A DNA stretch of 39,480 nucleotides from Rhodocytophaga aerolata (GTDB taxonomy: Bacteria > Bacteroidota > Bacteroidia > Cytophagales > 172606-1). A model generated the notes under the pieces. The model searched no databases. It saw only the letters and a program-made list of their open reading frames with translations, and had not been told where the DNA came from. The position numbers and the translations under genes are program-made. This document shows, one piece after another, positions 21,481 to 29,808 of this stretch. Within the stretch, counting starts at the first letter, position 1. Each line of letters opens with the position of its first letter. The stretch lies in the NCBI RefSeq assembly GCF_030503435.1, contig NZ_JAUKPO010000042.1, forward strand, positions 1-39,480, read 5' to 3'.

Positions 21481-22029
21481 CTAATGCTTATTATCAAATT
21501 TCTTAAAGAAAATGTAATCTAATCCTGAGTAATCATCTTGTATAATATAATATTGGTGACCAAACATTATCTTAATCAAAGCTAATTTCTCACTATAACT
21601 TAAACCGGACATTAGAGTTAGTTTATTGGTCTTATAAACTAAATACTTTTGTTTGATCATATCAAAACCATTTGATTTATACTCTTTAAATATTTCAGTT
21701 TCTTCTTCGATTATTGAAAATGCTGTTTGATTCAAGGTCCGTTCTTCAAGGTAATAGTCATTTATGGTATATTGTGTCAGAAAACTGAAATAATTATGAA
21801 ACTTTGTTTTGTAGTATTTTAGGAATACCTCATTGTATAATGAGGTATTAGTAATACATATATTAACTAATTTATCCTTTACATTGGCTTTGACAACTAC
21901 AATAAAGGGTATATAAGTTTTATTACTGATTAACTTTAAATAATTTTCATTATCAAGATTTTGTTTTTGTTCAACATTACAAGATGTTATTAGACAAAAA
22001 AATAGATAGGTATAAATTAAATTTCTCAT
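21481..22029 (-). CDS. Lipoprotein, candidate immunity protein for the Rhs toxin
   Basis: 182 residues. The N-terminus 'MRNLIYTYLFFCLITSC' ends in a lipobox (LITSC, Cys17), so the protein is predicted to be lipidated and exported. The rest is hydrophilic with many lysines, aromatics and glutamates ('LKYYKTKFHNYFSFLTQYTI', 'LTLMSGLSYSEKLALIKIMF'). The start overlaps the toxin's stop by four bases (ATGA), giving translational coupling as in effector-immunity pairs. A periplasm-facing immunity protein would fit a toxin acting in or crossing the periplasm. No family recognised; the role is inferred from position. Confidence 0.55.
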   Translation of the reverse strand: MRNLIYTYLFFCLITSCNVEQKQNLDNENYLKLISNKTYIPFIVVVKANVKDKLVNICITNTSLYNEVFLKYYKTKFHNYFSFLTQYTINDYYLEERTLNQTAFSIIEEETEIFKEYKSNGFDMIKQKYLVYKTNKLTLMSGLSYSEKLALIKIMFGHQYYIIQDDYSGLDYIFFKKFDNKH

Positions 22030-22745
22030 TCTGAATTTGGTTTTGTAGGATCTTTAAGTTTTGATTTATCTATTTTTTTATCCCCATAAGTTGTTCTCAA
22101 CTTAAGTCCAATACGATATCTGACCCTATTTTCAAAATTAACTCCTCTAATTTCTTTTGGTCTTTTTTCAGGTGTCAGTTTATCCTCATCTAAATATCCT
22201 TTCATTTTGCCCTGATCATGATCATACATATGTCTTAGTTCATGAGCTAATGTCGTTAACGATATTGCTTTAGTTCCATCTTCTAAATTCTCTTCATCCT
22301 TTAGAGTAAGAATAGATCGTGATCCCATTGGTATTCCTTGTTTAGAAAGGTAAGGGCGCCTGGAAGTAACATAATTCGAATTTTGATTAAATTCGTCCTC
22401 TTCCATATAATGCCCATGCTTACTTGTTTCTAATGTTGAGATAACCTCTTGTACAAATTCATCATTAATTTTCTTTAAGTTATTTAAATTTGCCTGGACT
22501 TTTCTTGCAAATGCATGATTGCCTGTATAAAGTTTTCCATCAGCATTATAAAGCTTGCCATTGCTGTACTTTACTCTCTCAACAGTGCCATCTTCATTAC
22601 GTTGTGTGATAATAAAGATATCTTTACCATCAGGATCAATAGCTATGATTGGTGAATTACCTACATAAACATAGGGTGAATACTGAAAATACTTTTCTGC
22701 TAATGGATCCACGGCATGCCATCTGCCTAGTTGCGCATCATACAT
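22026..22745 (-). CDS. Orphan Rhs C-terminal fragment with predicted zinc metalloprotease toxin
   Basis: 239 residues from ATG 22745. It opens with the end of an Rhs core ('YDAQLGRWHAVDPLAEKYFQ', 'SPYVYVGNSPIIAIDPDGKD'), which marks the hinge before the variable toxin. The frame is open and Rhs-like upstream to 22877 ('HYCPWGLNLAGIEKQGAPDD', 'FALHWNDYGAR'), where a TAA cuts it off, so the ~1000-residue Rhs shell is missing. The toxin part contains 'LTTLAHELRHMYDHDQG': HELRH (168-172) is an HExxH zinc site, as in peptidase M91/NleD-like effectors. Without a shell or secretion signal this is a silent or recombination-donor module ('orphan CT'), with an overlapping immunity candidate. Confidence 0.7.
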   Translation of the reverse strand: MYDAQLGRWHAVDPLAEKYFQYSPYVYVGNSPIIAIDPDGKDIFIITQRNEDGTVERVKYSNGKLYNADGKLYTGNHAFARKVQANLNNLKKINDEFVQEVISTLETSKHGHYMEEDEFNQNSNYVTSRRPYLSKQGIPMGSRSILTLKDEENLEDGTKAISLTTLAHELRHMYDHDQGKMKGYLDEDKLTPEKRPKEIRGVNFENRVRYRIGLKLRTTYGDKKIDKSKLKDPTKPNSE

Positions 22746-22880
22746 CCTCGCTCCATAATCATTCCAATGCAGAGCAAACTCCTCCTGCTTCTCTTTGCCA
22801 TTATACTGGAACTTATCATCTGGTGCACCTTGCTTTTCAATACCGGCTAGATTCAGGCCCCATGGACAGTAGTGCTTTTA

Positions 22881-23205
22881 TAGCAGTACTTTACGTACTA
22901 ACCTTTGTGATAAGGGTTGGCCTCTTAAGATCAGGTCAAGTATCTTAAGGAAGAAAATACAAATCTTAAATGCCTATTTATAATTTTTCAATTGAATTTT
23001 ACAACTCTTATCGAGCGTTTAGGATTTGTAAAATGGCATTTATACGAGCAGGCAATGATTTTTGAGTAGGTTACTTTTATTAATAGTTGCGTATATTCGT
23101 CTATAGGGGCTGCTAAACGCAACTATTAATAGGAGTTGCGTTTAGCCAACTATTGGTTGCAATATGAAAGATTGTAAAGAAATGTAATCAGTAGATATCT
23201 AATAT
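22881..23205. other. Gene-free stretch with a strong hairpin, possible cassette boundary
   Basis: GCTAAACGCAACT (23112-23124) and its exact complement (23134-23146) form a 13-bp stem with a 9-base loop, followed by CAACTATTGGTTGC. The hairpin lies 60 bases before the first cassette-like gene and may be the attC-like end of a lost cassette. Remaining sequence unremarkable. Confidence 0.45.
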
Positions 23206-23421
23206 ATGCTCAACAAATACGTCTTAGTAGATATAATTTTTATAGTTGGAACAGCTATTCTTTTAGTTGTTTTAAATGAATTTGACAAGATGGATCTAAT
23301 AAAGACCTATGCTGTGCCTATTTTGTATGCATGCTATCTTATGGGTCGTTTATCTGTCAAACTAGTAAAGAAAGAGTCTTCAAACCAAGAATCAAAAATG
23401 GACAGTAGCCTAGAAAGATAA
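23206..23421 (+). CDS. Small two-helix membrane protein (cassette gene 1)
   Basis: 71 residues. A hydrophobic segment at about residues 5-25 ('YVLVDIIFIVGTAILLVVL') and a second at about 36-52 ('TYAVPILYACYLMGRLSV') give two membrane helices with a basic, polar C-terminus (KLVKKESSNQESKMDSS). The stop lies eight bases before an attC-like element. No family recognised; small membrane proteins of unknown role are common integron cassette products. Confidence 0.55.
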   Translation: MLNKYVLVDIIFIVGTAILLVVLNEFDKMDLIKTYAVPILYACYLMGRLSVKLVKKESSNQESKMDSSLER

Positions 23422-23429
23422 AGTAAAGC

Positions 23430-23523
23430 AACCAACACCATGCCCGAACGACAACTTGCCTTGCCTCACCACATAGCTAGAGCGCAGTAGGCACAATTTG
23501 CGTGGGCATTTGTTCCATTAGGT
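23430..23523 (+). repeat. attC-like element 1
   Basis: Begins AACCAACACC at 23430, right after the stop of the preceding gene, and ends CATTAGGTGTAAGC. ATTAGGT (23517-23523) fits a relaxed GTTRRRY core. ACACCATGCCC near the left end can pair with GGGCAT ... GGTGT at the right end. The next gene starts 20 bases beyond. Less canonical than element 2. Confidence 0.4.
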
Positions 23524-23542
23524 GTAAGCTGAAAAGAAACAA

Positions 23543-23959
23543 ATGATAAAAAACAAGCTTCTTTTATGGGTAAGTCTACTGTTGGTCAGTCTTAGTTTGA
23601 AAGAAAGGGAAGTACATAAAAGCGGATTGTGTTATTATTCAAGAGAAGGCCACAGAGTAGAAGGATATTTTATTGAAACGACGCAACAGTCATTAATTGC
23701 TTTCTTAGAAGTAGCCAAGAATGATACTATTCATAAGCCTGCTGTCTATGAGTTGAACTATCGACATTTTCAAGAAGCTAAGATTGACAATTGGAATCAA
23801 CTATCAATGAAAGCAGATAGATTTGTATATTGGAAATTTGTGAAAGCAGAAAAGTTTATACTTTCAGCCAATTCTAAAAATAGGATACAAGGCATTAATC
23901 TTATCACTGATAAGGGTAATTATTATTTTGAATTTAAAGTGAAAGGAGAGTTAAGATAA
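23543..23959 (+). CDS. Hypothetical exported protein (cassette gene 2)
   Basis: 138 residues. The N-terminus 'MIKNKLLLWVSLLLVSLSLK' looks like a signal peptide. The remainder is a mixed alpha/beta sequence ('GLCYYSREGHRVEGYFIETT', 'FVYWKFVKAEKFILSANSKN', 'GINLITDKGNYYFEFKV') without a recognised family. It is flanked by attC-like elements: 20 bases after the first and ten bases before the second. Such tight packing without promoters is typical of integron cassettes. Confidence 0.55.
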   Translation: MIKNKLLLWVSLLLVSLSLKEREVHKSGLCYYSREGHRVEGYFIETTQQSLIAFLEVAKNDTIHKPAVYELNYRHFQEAKIDNWNQLSMKADRFVYWKFVKAEKFILSANSKNRIQGINLITDKGNYYFEFKVKGELR

Positions 23960-23968
23960 AAGCTATAC

Positions 23969-24062
23969 GCCTAACATCCAACTCGAGCTGACAACCTGCC
24001 CATTCTAAGCGCAAAGCCACACCACAAGGGCACGGGGTGCGGGAGTTGTTGAGTCGTTAGAT
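23969..24062 (+). repeat. attC-like element 2 (best of three)
   Basis: Starts GCCTAAC (23969-23975, fits RYYYAAC) and ends GTTAGAT (24056-24062, fits GTTRRRY) followed by GCAATAAG, as in classical integron attC sites. ACTC and ACAAC near the left pair with GTTGT and GAGT near the right. Length 94 bp is in the attC range. It lies ten bases after one stop codon and 34 bases before the next start. Confidence 0.55.
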
Positions 24063-24096
24063 GCAATAAGAACTATCTTGAGTAACCATCAGATAA

Positions 24097-24849
24097 ATGG
24101 AAGCACAAGCAGGAAATGATTTTTATGATAGCAAAGGGGTGTTTGAAAGCTATATGCAGCATCGGGCCTGGGAAGAGAATCCGGTAGAAGTTATCGAAAA
24201 GCCACTGATTCTGGATTTATTGAATGATAAACTAAAGGGCGCAGTGCTGGATGTGGGATGTGGCTATGGTGATCTGGCAAAGGAATTAGTAAGAAGAGGG
24301 GTAAGCAGATATACTGGTATTGATGCTTCTAGGAAGATGATAGCGCTTGCCAAGAGTCAACTCTCTGATCCAAGAACTGAATTTATTCAAGCTGATATTA
24401 CTCAGTGGCAGTATGCTCCAACAGCTTATGATCAAGTTCTAGCGCGTCTGGTATTCCACTATATAGCCGATTTAGCGGCCTTGTTAGACAAGCTTCGGGA
24501 TTGTTTAGCTAAGGAAGGAAAACTGATTTGTTCAGTTGAACATCCCCTATTAACATCTTCGATGGAAATATACCGACCAGTAGGCAAAAAGGGCCCTTGG
24601 CTGGTGGATCAGTATTTTGAGTTGGGTCCTCGGACGCAGGAATGGATGGGCGGAAAAGTGGTGAAATATCACCGGAGTATAGAAGAATACTGGCGGCTGT
24701 TTACGGAAGCAGGCTTTCGAATTGAATCTTTGCAAGAAGGATACCCCCAGTTCAAATTTTTTAAGATGAGAGAGGAGTATGAGCGAAGAAAAAGAATCCC
24801 TCTGTTTTTAATTATAAAAGCAGTTAAAGATATAAACAAAAGCGTCTAA
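24097..24849 (+). CDS. SAM-dependent class I methyltransferase (cassette gene 3)
   Basis: 250 residues. Motif I 'VLDVGCGYGDLAKEL' (about 50-64), acidic 'YTGIDASRKMIALAK', 'FIQADITQW' and motif IV-like 'YDQVLARLVFHYIADL' define a Methyltransf_11/25-type fold. The insert 'VKYHRSIEEYWRLFTEAGFR' and 'FFKMREEYERRKRIPLFLII' near the C-terminus match small-molecule methyltransferases often annotated with UbiE/Coq5-like or resistance roles. Substrate unknown. The TAA stop lies inside the GTCTAAC that begins the third attC-like element, an arrangement typical for gene cassettes. Confidence 0.85.
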   Translation: MEAQAGNDFYDSKGVFESYMQHRAWEENPVEVIEKPLILDLLNDKLKGAVLDVGCGYGDLAKELVRRGVSRYTGIDASRKMIALAKSQLSDPRTEFIQADITQWQYAPTAYDQVLARLVFHYIADLAALLDKLRDCLAKEGKLICSVEHPLLTSSMEIYRPVGKKGPWLVDQYFELGPRTQEWMGGKVVKYHRSIEEYWRLFTEAGFRIESLQEGYPQFKFFKMREEYERRKRIPLFLIIKAVKDINKSV

Positions 24850-24934
24850 CACCCTTCACAATCGGCCACCAGCCCGCCCATGCGCATAGCTCCAGCTTGA
24901 GGGCATGACGTCGAATGCTATTGGGCCATTAGCC
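24844..24934 (+). repeat. attC-like element 3
   Basis: Starts GTCTAAC (24844-24850, fits RYYYAAC and overlaps the gene's stop codon) and ends GGGCCATTAGCC. The right core ATTAGCC only partly fits GTTRRRY. Internal complementarity (AATCGGCC near the left, GGGCCATT at the right) supports an imperfect fold. No gene on the same strand follows closely, so this may be the array end. Confidence 0.42.
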
Positions 24935-25177
24935 TTTATTTAACATAAGGCTACTTATTGAACTTTGAAAAATACAATTTTCAGCTAATAAGTTACCCCA
25001 TTAGATAGCCTACTTACCGAGCATTTTTTTAAAGCTATCCTCTACACAGGACAAGATTCCCAGCCTTAAAACCGAGTAAAGGGATTTCAGGAATAGATTT
25101 TTTAGTAATAGTCTTATTTTGCTGTACTTTAATAGGTATATATCCGTAGTATTATTTGAATATTATAGGTGCAAAAC

Positions 25178-26887
25178 TCATTTGCTTATAGGTTTCGATT
25201 TCTCCTTTTCTTGCTTTTTCACTTCTTGCCTGCAATAATTAATTGCAAACTGTAAGATGCTATCTCTGCCTATCTTTATATCAGCTGCAGTAGGTAGTAC
25301 GGTGTAATCTACTTTTATACCATTTTTTTGACTTTGGGTACCATCCGGATATTCGATGATTACATTGGTAAATATGGCATTTATCTTTCCCGGTAGCGGG
25401 ATGGAGGTGATACTGCCATCTGTTCCGGCTGTTTGTGATCCCATAAGAACCGTATTGGGAAGAGACTCAAAATACATGGCATACCATTCGGCCATGCTTT
25501 GGGTATACTCATTGACCAGGACAACTTTTAAGCCCTTATAGACTTTCCCACTGTCTACCTTTCCTTGAGCAATCTGGTAAGGTTGAAACACCCCTACAAA
25601 GTCTAATGTAGGGTCATACTCCCTGTATCCTGCTTTGTACTCGTCGGTGAGATAATGCATCAAGTCTCCTAGCATTACTTGGGGATAATTCCGCAAATCA
25701 AAGATGATTGCTTTTTGTTTTGTCGCTACCTGCATCACAGAGTCCACCTGCTCGCGTTTTAAATGGCCTAAGTCAATCATAGCACAAGATTCTGTAAGTG
25801 TTAGTACCTTTTTGGATGGAAATTTATAATTCCAGAAAGCCTTAAAGGGATACCTGGTTACTTCTACCGTTTTTACTTTTCCTCCTCTTTTCAGTTGCAC
25901 TTGTACTTTGTCTGAGGTTCCTGCAAACAATATATTGTTAATGGCTCCTTGGGTGACTACCTCGTTGGAACCCTTGAAAAAGGGATATACCCGTTTTCTT
26001 ATTTCCTGTTGGTCTACCTTATCTACTTGGAGAATTATGTCGCCTACTTGTATATCATTAACTTGATTCAACTCCGGATACCGGATCTTTGATACAATCG
26101 TTTGACTATCGAGGTAAGTTACCGAGAATGGCACGAGCTTACTCCATTTATTCTCTAATAAATAACGGCTATTGCCCATGACAGCATGTCCATCTTCCAC
26201 TTCTCTGGTTAATTTGGTTAGTGTTAGATGGTAGTGTTCTAAATCCATCTTCCTCATTAATTGTGGGATGTACTGTTCAAGAATTTGATTCCAGTTTCGA
26301 GACAACAGGTATTTGTAAGCAAAAAAGTATTCTACTGCATTCCAGTGCCTGGCTAAACTCAACAAGCGATAGGTATCCTGTGCTAGTAAAAGTGAATCCG
26401 CATACTCCTTTTCATTGCGAAACGCTACAGGACCAGGACCAGTTTTTCGCTCTTCTGCATAGCCGACATAATAACTTTCGCCCTGATGCCTGTTTTCCCT
26501 TAGGTATTGCAGTTTACTTTTTATAGCAGGTGACAAAAGCGTATCCTGATATAACCAGCTAAAGTTCAGGTTCCGCTTCCATTCATCTGGCATATCGCCA
26601 AGGGGCTGACAAGAGACACATTTTTCAACCCTGCCTAATTTTTGCAAGAGCTCTTCTAAGAGCCTATTATATGATTCCTTCTGCTCATGTCTGATCAAAG
26701 GCACATTGCTTACAAACAAGGAATCCCAATCAAGTTTTCCTGCTGCTAGGGTTGGATGATAGTATTTCAAAAATCCCCACACTTTGATAAAGGTGGCAAT
26801 CCTGTGAATTTCTTGTGTTTGGTTTTGTCCGCTAACTTGGTAATACATCAAAATGGAAAGAAGTGTAAGCACAGCTTGTTTGTACAT
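25178..26887 (-). CDS. Exported S41-family serine protease
   Basis: 569 residues. Signal peptide 'AVLTLLSILMYYQVSGQ'. An N-terminal helical region (about 25-250) has 'WGFLKYYHPTLAAGKLDWDS' and four Cys/Trp-rich features ('CVSCQPLG'). A PDZ-like part follows at about 250-350 ('VGDIILQVDKVDQQEIRKRV'), then the peptidase S41 domain at about 365-545. The catalytic Ser is probably S464 in 'VNEYTQSMAEW', followed by 'GSQTAGTDGSITSIPLPG' as in many Bacteroidota S41 proteins, where the classical CtpA lysine is absent. Expected in the periplasm or at the cell surface. Neighbour: a TolQ/ExbB-like gene upstream, same strand. Regulation unclear. Confidence 0.88.
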   Translation of the reverse strand: MYKQAVLTLLSILMYYQVSGQNQTQEIHRIATFIKVWGFLKYYHPTLAAGKLDWDSLFVSNVPLIRHEQKESYNRLLEELLQKLGRVEKCVSCQPLGDMPDEWKRNLNFSWLYQDTLLSPAIKSKLQYLRENRHQGESYYVGYAEERKTGPGPVAFRNEKEYADSLLLAQDTYRLLSLARHWNAVEYFFAYKYLLSRNWNQILEQYIPQLMRKMDLEHYHLTLTKLTREVEDGHAVMGNSRYLLENKWSKLVPFSVTYLDSQTIVSKIRYPELNQVNDIQVGDIILQVDKVDQQEIRKRVYPFFKGSNEVVTQGAINNILFAGTSDKVQVQLKRGGKVKTVEVTRYPFKAFWNYKFPSKKVLTLTESCAMIDLGHLKREQVDSVMQVATKQKAIIFDLRNYPQVMLGDLMHYLTDEYKAGYREYDPTLDFVGVFQPYQIAQGKVDSGKVYKGLKVVLVNEYTQSMAEWYAMYFESLPNTVLMGSQTAGTDGSITSIPLPGKINAIFTNVIIEYPDGTQSQKNGIKVDYTVLPTAADIKIGRDSILQFAINYCRQEVKKQEKEKSKPISK

Positions 26888-27029
26888 AGTAGTTGGAGTT
26901 AGATAGCTTAGATTAGGAATAGATACAAGGGGTAGTCTACTTTATAAATCAGGATAAAGCTTGAGCGCTTTCATAAAAGCTAAACACTTTTACTAATCCC
27001 TGAGGCAAGGAATGCGTAGGAAAGCTTGA

Positions 27030-27440
27030 TTACCTACCCTTGGAGAGAGTGTCTTTTTTTAAGAGCTGTTTGTACCTGCTTTGGAGTAAAAACCAGCATG
27101 AAGAGGCAATAATAAATATACCTAGCCCATAGAGGGTAGGGATCATAGAAATCTGTAAACCTGCTGCAATGATGTGAGGAGAGATCTCTTTCCCGGATCC
27201 TGAGATCACTTGTAGCATCTGATAGATGCCCATCGTTTGTCCTAGTGCCCCATAGGCAAAACACAGGCTTCCCATAAACAAAATGGCCGGTAAGCCCTTC
27301 TTCAAGGAATCTATAGATGTGCTCTTAGGTAAAACTAGCTGCAGTGTTTTTACTAGAATAAGTACAAGTAGTAGAAGGGCTACTAGGGTAATAGGCAGCA
27401 TAAACTCTACTCCTCCGGAGATAATCAATTCTTGTAGCAT
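27030..27440 (-). CDS. MotA/TolQ/ExbB-like membrane protein
   Basis: 136 residues. Three hydrophobic segments: about 14-36 ('FMLPITLVALLLLVLILVKT'), 50-68 ('LPAILFMGSLCFAYGALGQT') and 95-118 ('ISMIPTLYGLGIFIIASSCW'). The 'GLGQ..GIYQML' and 'I..GL..sliPTlyGL' patterns match the two C-terminal helices of the TolQ/ExbB/MotA proton-channel family. It is shorter than canonical TolQ/ExbB (about 230), because the large cytoplasmic loop is missing; similar short versions occur beside Bacteroidota signalling genes. It probably conducts protons or only acts as a scaffold; no ExbD/TolR partner is adjacent. Divergent from the LytS gene 260 bases away. Confidence 0.65.
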   Translation of the reverse strand: MLQELIISGGVEFMLPITLVALLLLVLILVKTLQLVLPKSTSIDSLKKGLPAILFMGSLCFAYGALGQTMGIYQMLQVISGSGKEISPHIIAAGLQISMIPTLYGLGIFIIASSCWFLLQSRYKQLLKKDTLSKGR

Positions 27441-27701
27441 ACATGCGGTTAGTTGAAAGTATATAAATCATTTTAGGCAAGAATACAAGAGAAATCAATA
27501 CGAAAAAGCCTTTCTCGATACATGACCTGCTAGGGAGGTAATACAACCTGCAGGAAGCCTTATCTGCTAGCTAGAGACCAAAAGCTGTTATATTCCCTTT
27601 AAAATAGGTTGTCGGTCTATAATCTTGTTTCTTATTAGGGAAACAGCAGAAAAACACACAATTTAGGGAAAGCTTATTGGTAGCCTGAAGTTATTTTCTT
27701 T

Positions 27702-28784
27702 ATGAACATTGCCTTTGAAGCTCTTTTTTTAAAAAAATATTTAGTTGTGAGGCATCTGCTCTTTTGGAGCTTAGTGCTGCTGTTTTATACCCTCTTTTAT
27801 GGGCATGTCCGGGGAGAGTACTACAAGACATTCTTTTATGTCTGTTTGCTGCTGCCTGTTACTATACTGACTACGTATCTGGCGATCTACATCCTACTGC
27901 CTAGGTACTTGTTAACGGGCAAATATGGCTATTTTTTCTTGTTCTTTGCCTACACCTTCCTATTCTCTGTCTGGCTGGAGTCTATCATCTTCTTGGTGGC
28001 TTTTATCACTATAGCCCAAAATAAAGTAGCTAACCTGAATCCGGCAACTTTTGATATCTTTTTCTTGATTGTGAGTATGTATCTAGTAGTATTTTTAGCT
28101 ACGGCCATCAAGTTACTGCAACACGCCTATCAGGTCAGAGGAGCCCACCAGCAACTACTTACTAATCACTTAGAGGCCCAATTGAAGCTCAAAGAAGCAG
28201 AACTTGCTTTATTGAAAGCTCAATTTCATCCCCATTTTTTATTCAATACCTTGAATAATCTCTATGGTTTGACCTTAGAAAAATCCGATCAAGCTCCGGA
28301 AGTAGTGCTCAAAATAGCCGATCTACTCGATTATATGCTTTATAAGTGTAATGTGCCAAAAGTCGCTTTAGCGCAGGAGATCAGCCATATAGAGAACTTT
28401 GTTGCCTTAGAAAAGCTTCGCTATACGCACCGCTTGCAGCTGTATTTTGCTGTGAATGGCTGCACCCAAGACAAGTTCATTGCTCCTATGCTGATCCTTC
28501 CCTTCATTGAAAACAGCTTTAAACACGGGCTAAGCAAAGAAATAGGCGGTGGGAAATTGCACATTGAGCTGTCCATAGAGGGAAATCTACTGAACTTACG
28601 GGTAGAAAACACAAAAGGGTCTGGTCAGGAGCATAGGCAGTATGAAGCGAGAGAAGGCATTGGCTTACAGAATGTAAAAAAACGCTTAGCATTACTCTAT
28701 GAGGATAAACACCATTTGCAGGTGATAGAAAAAGAAAAGACGTATCTTGTCCAATTAGCCATTCAGTTAGAAGAACACCCATGA
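27702..28784 (+). CDS. LytS-type sensor histidine kinase
   Basis: 360 residues. Four transmembrane helices within residues 15-140 form the sensor ('HLLFWSLVLLFYTLFYG' and following segments). A short coiled linker precedes the His_kinase domain (PF06580 type): 'LKAQFHPHFLFNTLNN' with phospho-acceptor His178. The ATPase N-box 'LPFIENSFKHGL' has Asn271, and the G-box 'GIGLQNVKKRLALLY' lies near residue 325. Kinases of this family phosphorylate LytTR response regulators; the partner overlaps the stop by four bases (ATGA). The stimulus is unknown. Start: ATG 27702, with no RBS-like purine run, as usual for Bacteroidota. Confidence 0.93.
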   Translation: MNIAFEALFLKKYLVVRHLLFWSLVLLFYTLFYGHVRGEYYKTFFYVCLLLPVTILTTYLAIYILLPRYLLTGKYGYFFLFFAYTFLFSVWLESIIFLVAFITIAQNKVANLNPATFDIFFLIVSMYLVVFLATAIKLLQHAYQVRGAHQQLLTNHLEAQLKLKEAELALLKAQFHPHFLFNTLNNLYGLTLEKSDQAPEVVLKIADLLDYMLYKCNVPKVALAQEISHIENFVALEKLRYTHRLQLYFAVNGCTQDKFIAPMLILPFIENSFKHGLSKEIGGGKLHIELSIEGNLLNLRVENTKGSGQEHRQYEAREGIGLQNVKKRLALLYEDKHHLQVIEKEKTYLVQLAIQLEEHP

Positions 28785-29509
28785 AAACAAGCTGTTTGCT
28801 GGTAGATGATGAACCCATCGCCTTACGCGTGCTGCAAAGCCATCTAGCCAAGATTCCTACCTTGGAAGTAGTGGCTAGCTGTGGACATGCCATGGAAGCT
28901 TTTGGAGTCTTATACGAAAAAAAAGTAGATCTACTTTTTTTAGATATACATATGCCTGGGCTCTCAGGTATTGAGTTTCTCAAATCTCTCAGACAAACAC
29001 CAAAAGTAATACTGACCACCGCGCATAGAGAGTATGCCTTAGAAGGGTATGAACTGGATATAGTAGACTACCTGTTAAAACCCATCTCGTTGGAAAGGCT
29101 CTTGAAAGCTGTGGATAAATATTATAAAAGTATTCCTACCCAAATATTAGCAAATTCTCCTTTTCTTAACCCCCTTTCTCAGGACCAACAGGACTATGTA
29201 TACATAAAAAGTGAAAGAAAAATGCGTAAGCTTTACTATAAGGATATTTTCTTCATTGAAAGTATAAAAGATTATGTGAAGATCCATACCGGCAGTGAAG
29301 TGGTAGTGACCAAACAAGCCATTAGCCATTTTGAAGAAAGCTTGCCTAAGGAGCAATTTATCAGAATACACCGGGCATACCTGATAGCAAAAAGCCATAT
29401 CAAAGTAATTACAGCAAATACGATTGAGGTGGCCAGCCATGAGCTGCCCATTGGCAGAAGTTATAAAAAATCAATCTTGCTTCTCCTCAATTATCCAAGT
29501 AATAAGTAG
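28781..29509 (+). CDS. LytTR-family response regulator
   Basis: 242 residues. The receiver domain (1-120) has 'LLVDDEPIALRVL', phospho-acceptor Asp55 in 'LLFLDIHMPGLSG', Thr in 'VILTTAHREYALEGYELDIV' and the terminal Lys in 'DYLLKPISLERL'. The LytTR DNA-binding domain (about 140-240) shows 'YIKSERKMRKLYYKDIFFIE', 'IHTGSEVVVTKQAISHFEES' and 'FIRIHRAYLIAKSHI'. It is translationally coupled to the LytS kinase. Targets are probably nearby or chromosomal; the S41/TolQ-like operon facing the other way is the obvious local candidate. Confidence 0.94.
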   Translation: MKTSCLLVDDEPIALRVLQSHLAKIPTLEVVASCGHAMEAFGVLYEKKVDLLFLDIHMPGLSGIEFLKSLRQTPKVILTTAHREYALEGYELDIVDYLLKPISLERLLKAVDKYYKSIPTQILANSPFLNPLSQDQQDYVYIKSERKMRKLYYKDIFFIESIKDYVKIHTGSEVVVTKQAISHFEESLPKEQFIRIHRAYLIAKSHIKVITANTIEVASHELPIGRSYKKSILLLLNYPSNK

Positions 29510-29598
29510 GAGTAACTTGTCTCAAATAGTTGCACAAATTCGTCCCTTTTCGGATATAACTCTGTCCATTAGCTTTCCTGCATTTCTATATCAAAAAT

Positions 29599-29668
29599 TT
29601 GTACCGAAAATCTATATCCATAATCAATATACTCTATTTTTAGAATCATTGAGTAAGTGGTACAAAAT
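29599..29668 (-). repeat. Copy B of the recombination-site-like repeat (inverted)
   Basis: Read on the minus strand: ATTTTGTACCACTTACTCA (19 bases identical to copy A), 17 bases, GTATATTGA at the same spacing as in A, then CGGTACAAATTTTTG, 13 bases further out than in A. It lies just left of the minus-strand genes that begin the putative defence island and is inverted relative to copy A at 39293-39364. Confidence 0.65.
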
Positions 29669-29808
29669 AGGGAATCTAAAAATTAGACATACTTACAGAT
29701 TTACAGTTTACTTAAATGTGCATTTAATGATTGCTCCAAAAATTTAAAAGCTTTTAGTTTTGTTTTTGCAAGTTTGTGGATTATCACATAGCCATTATAG
29801 AGTATAAA

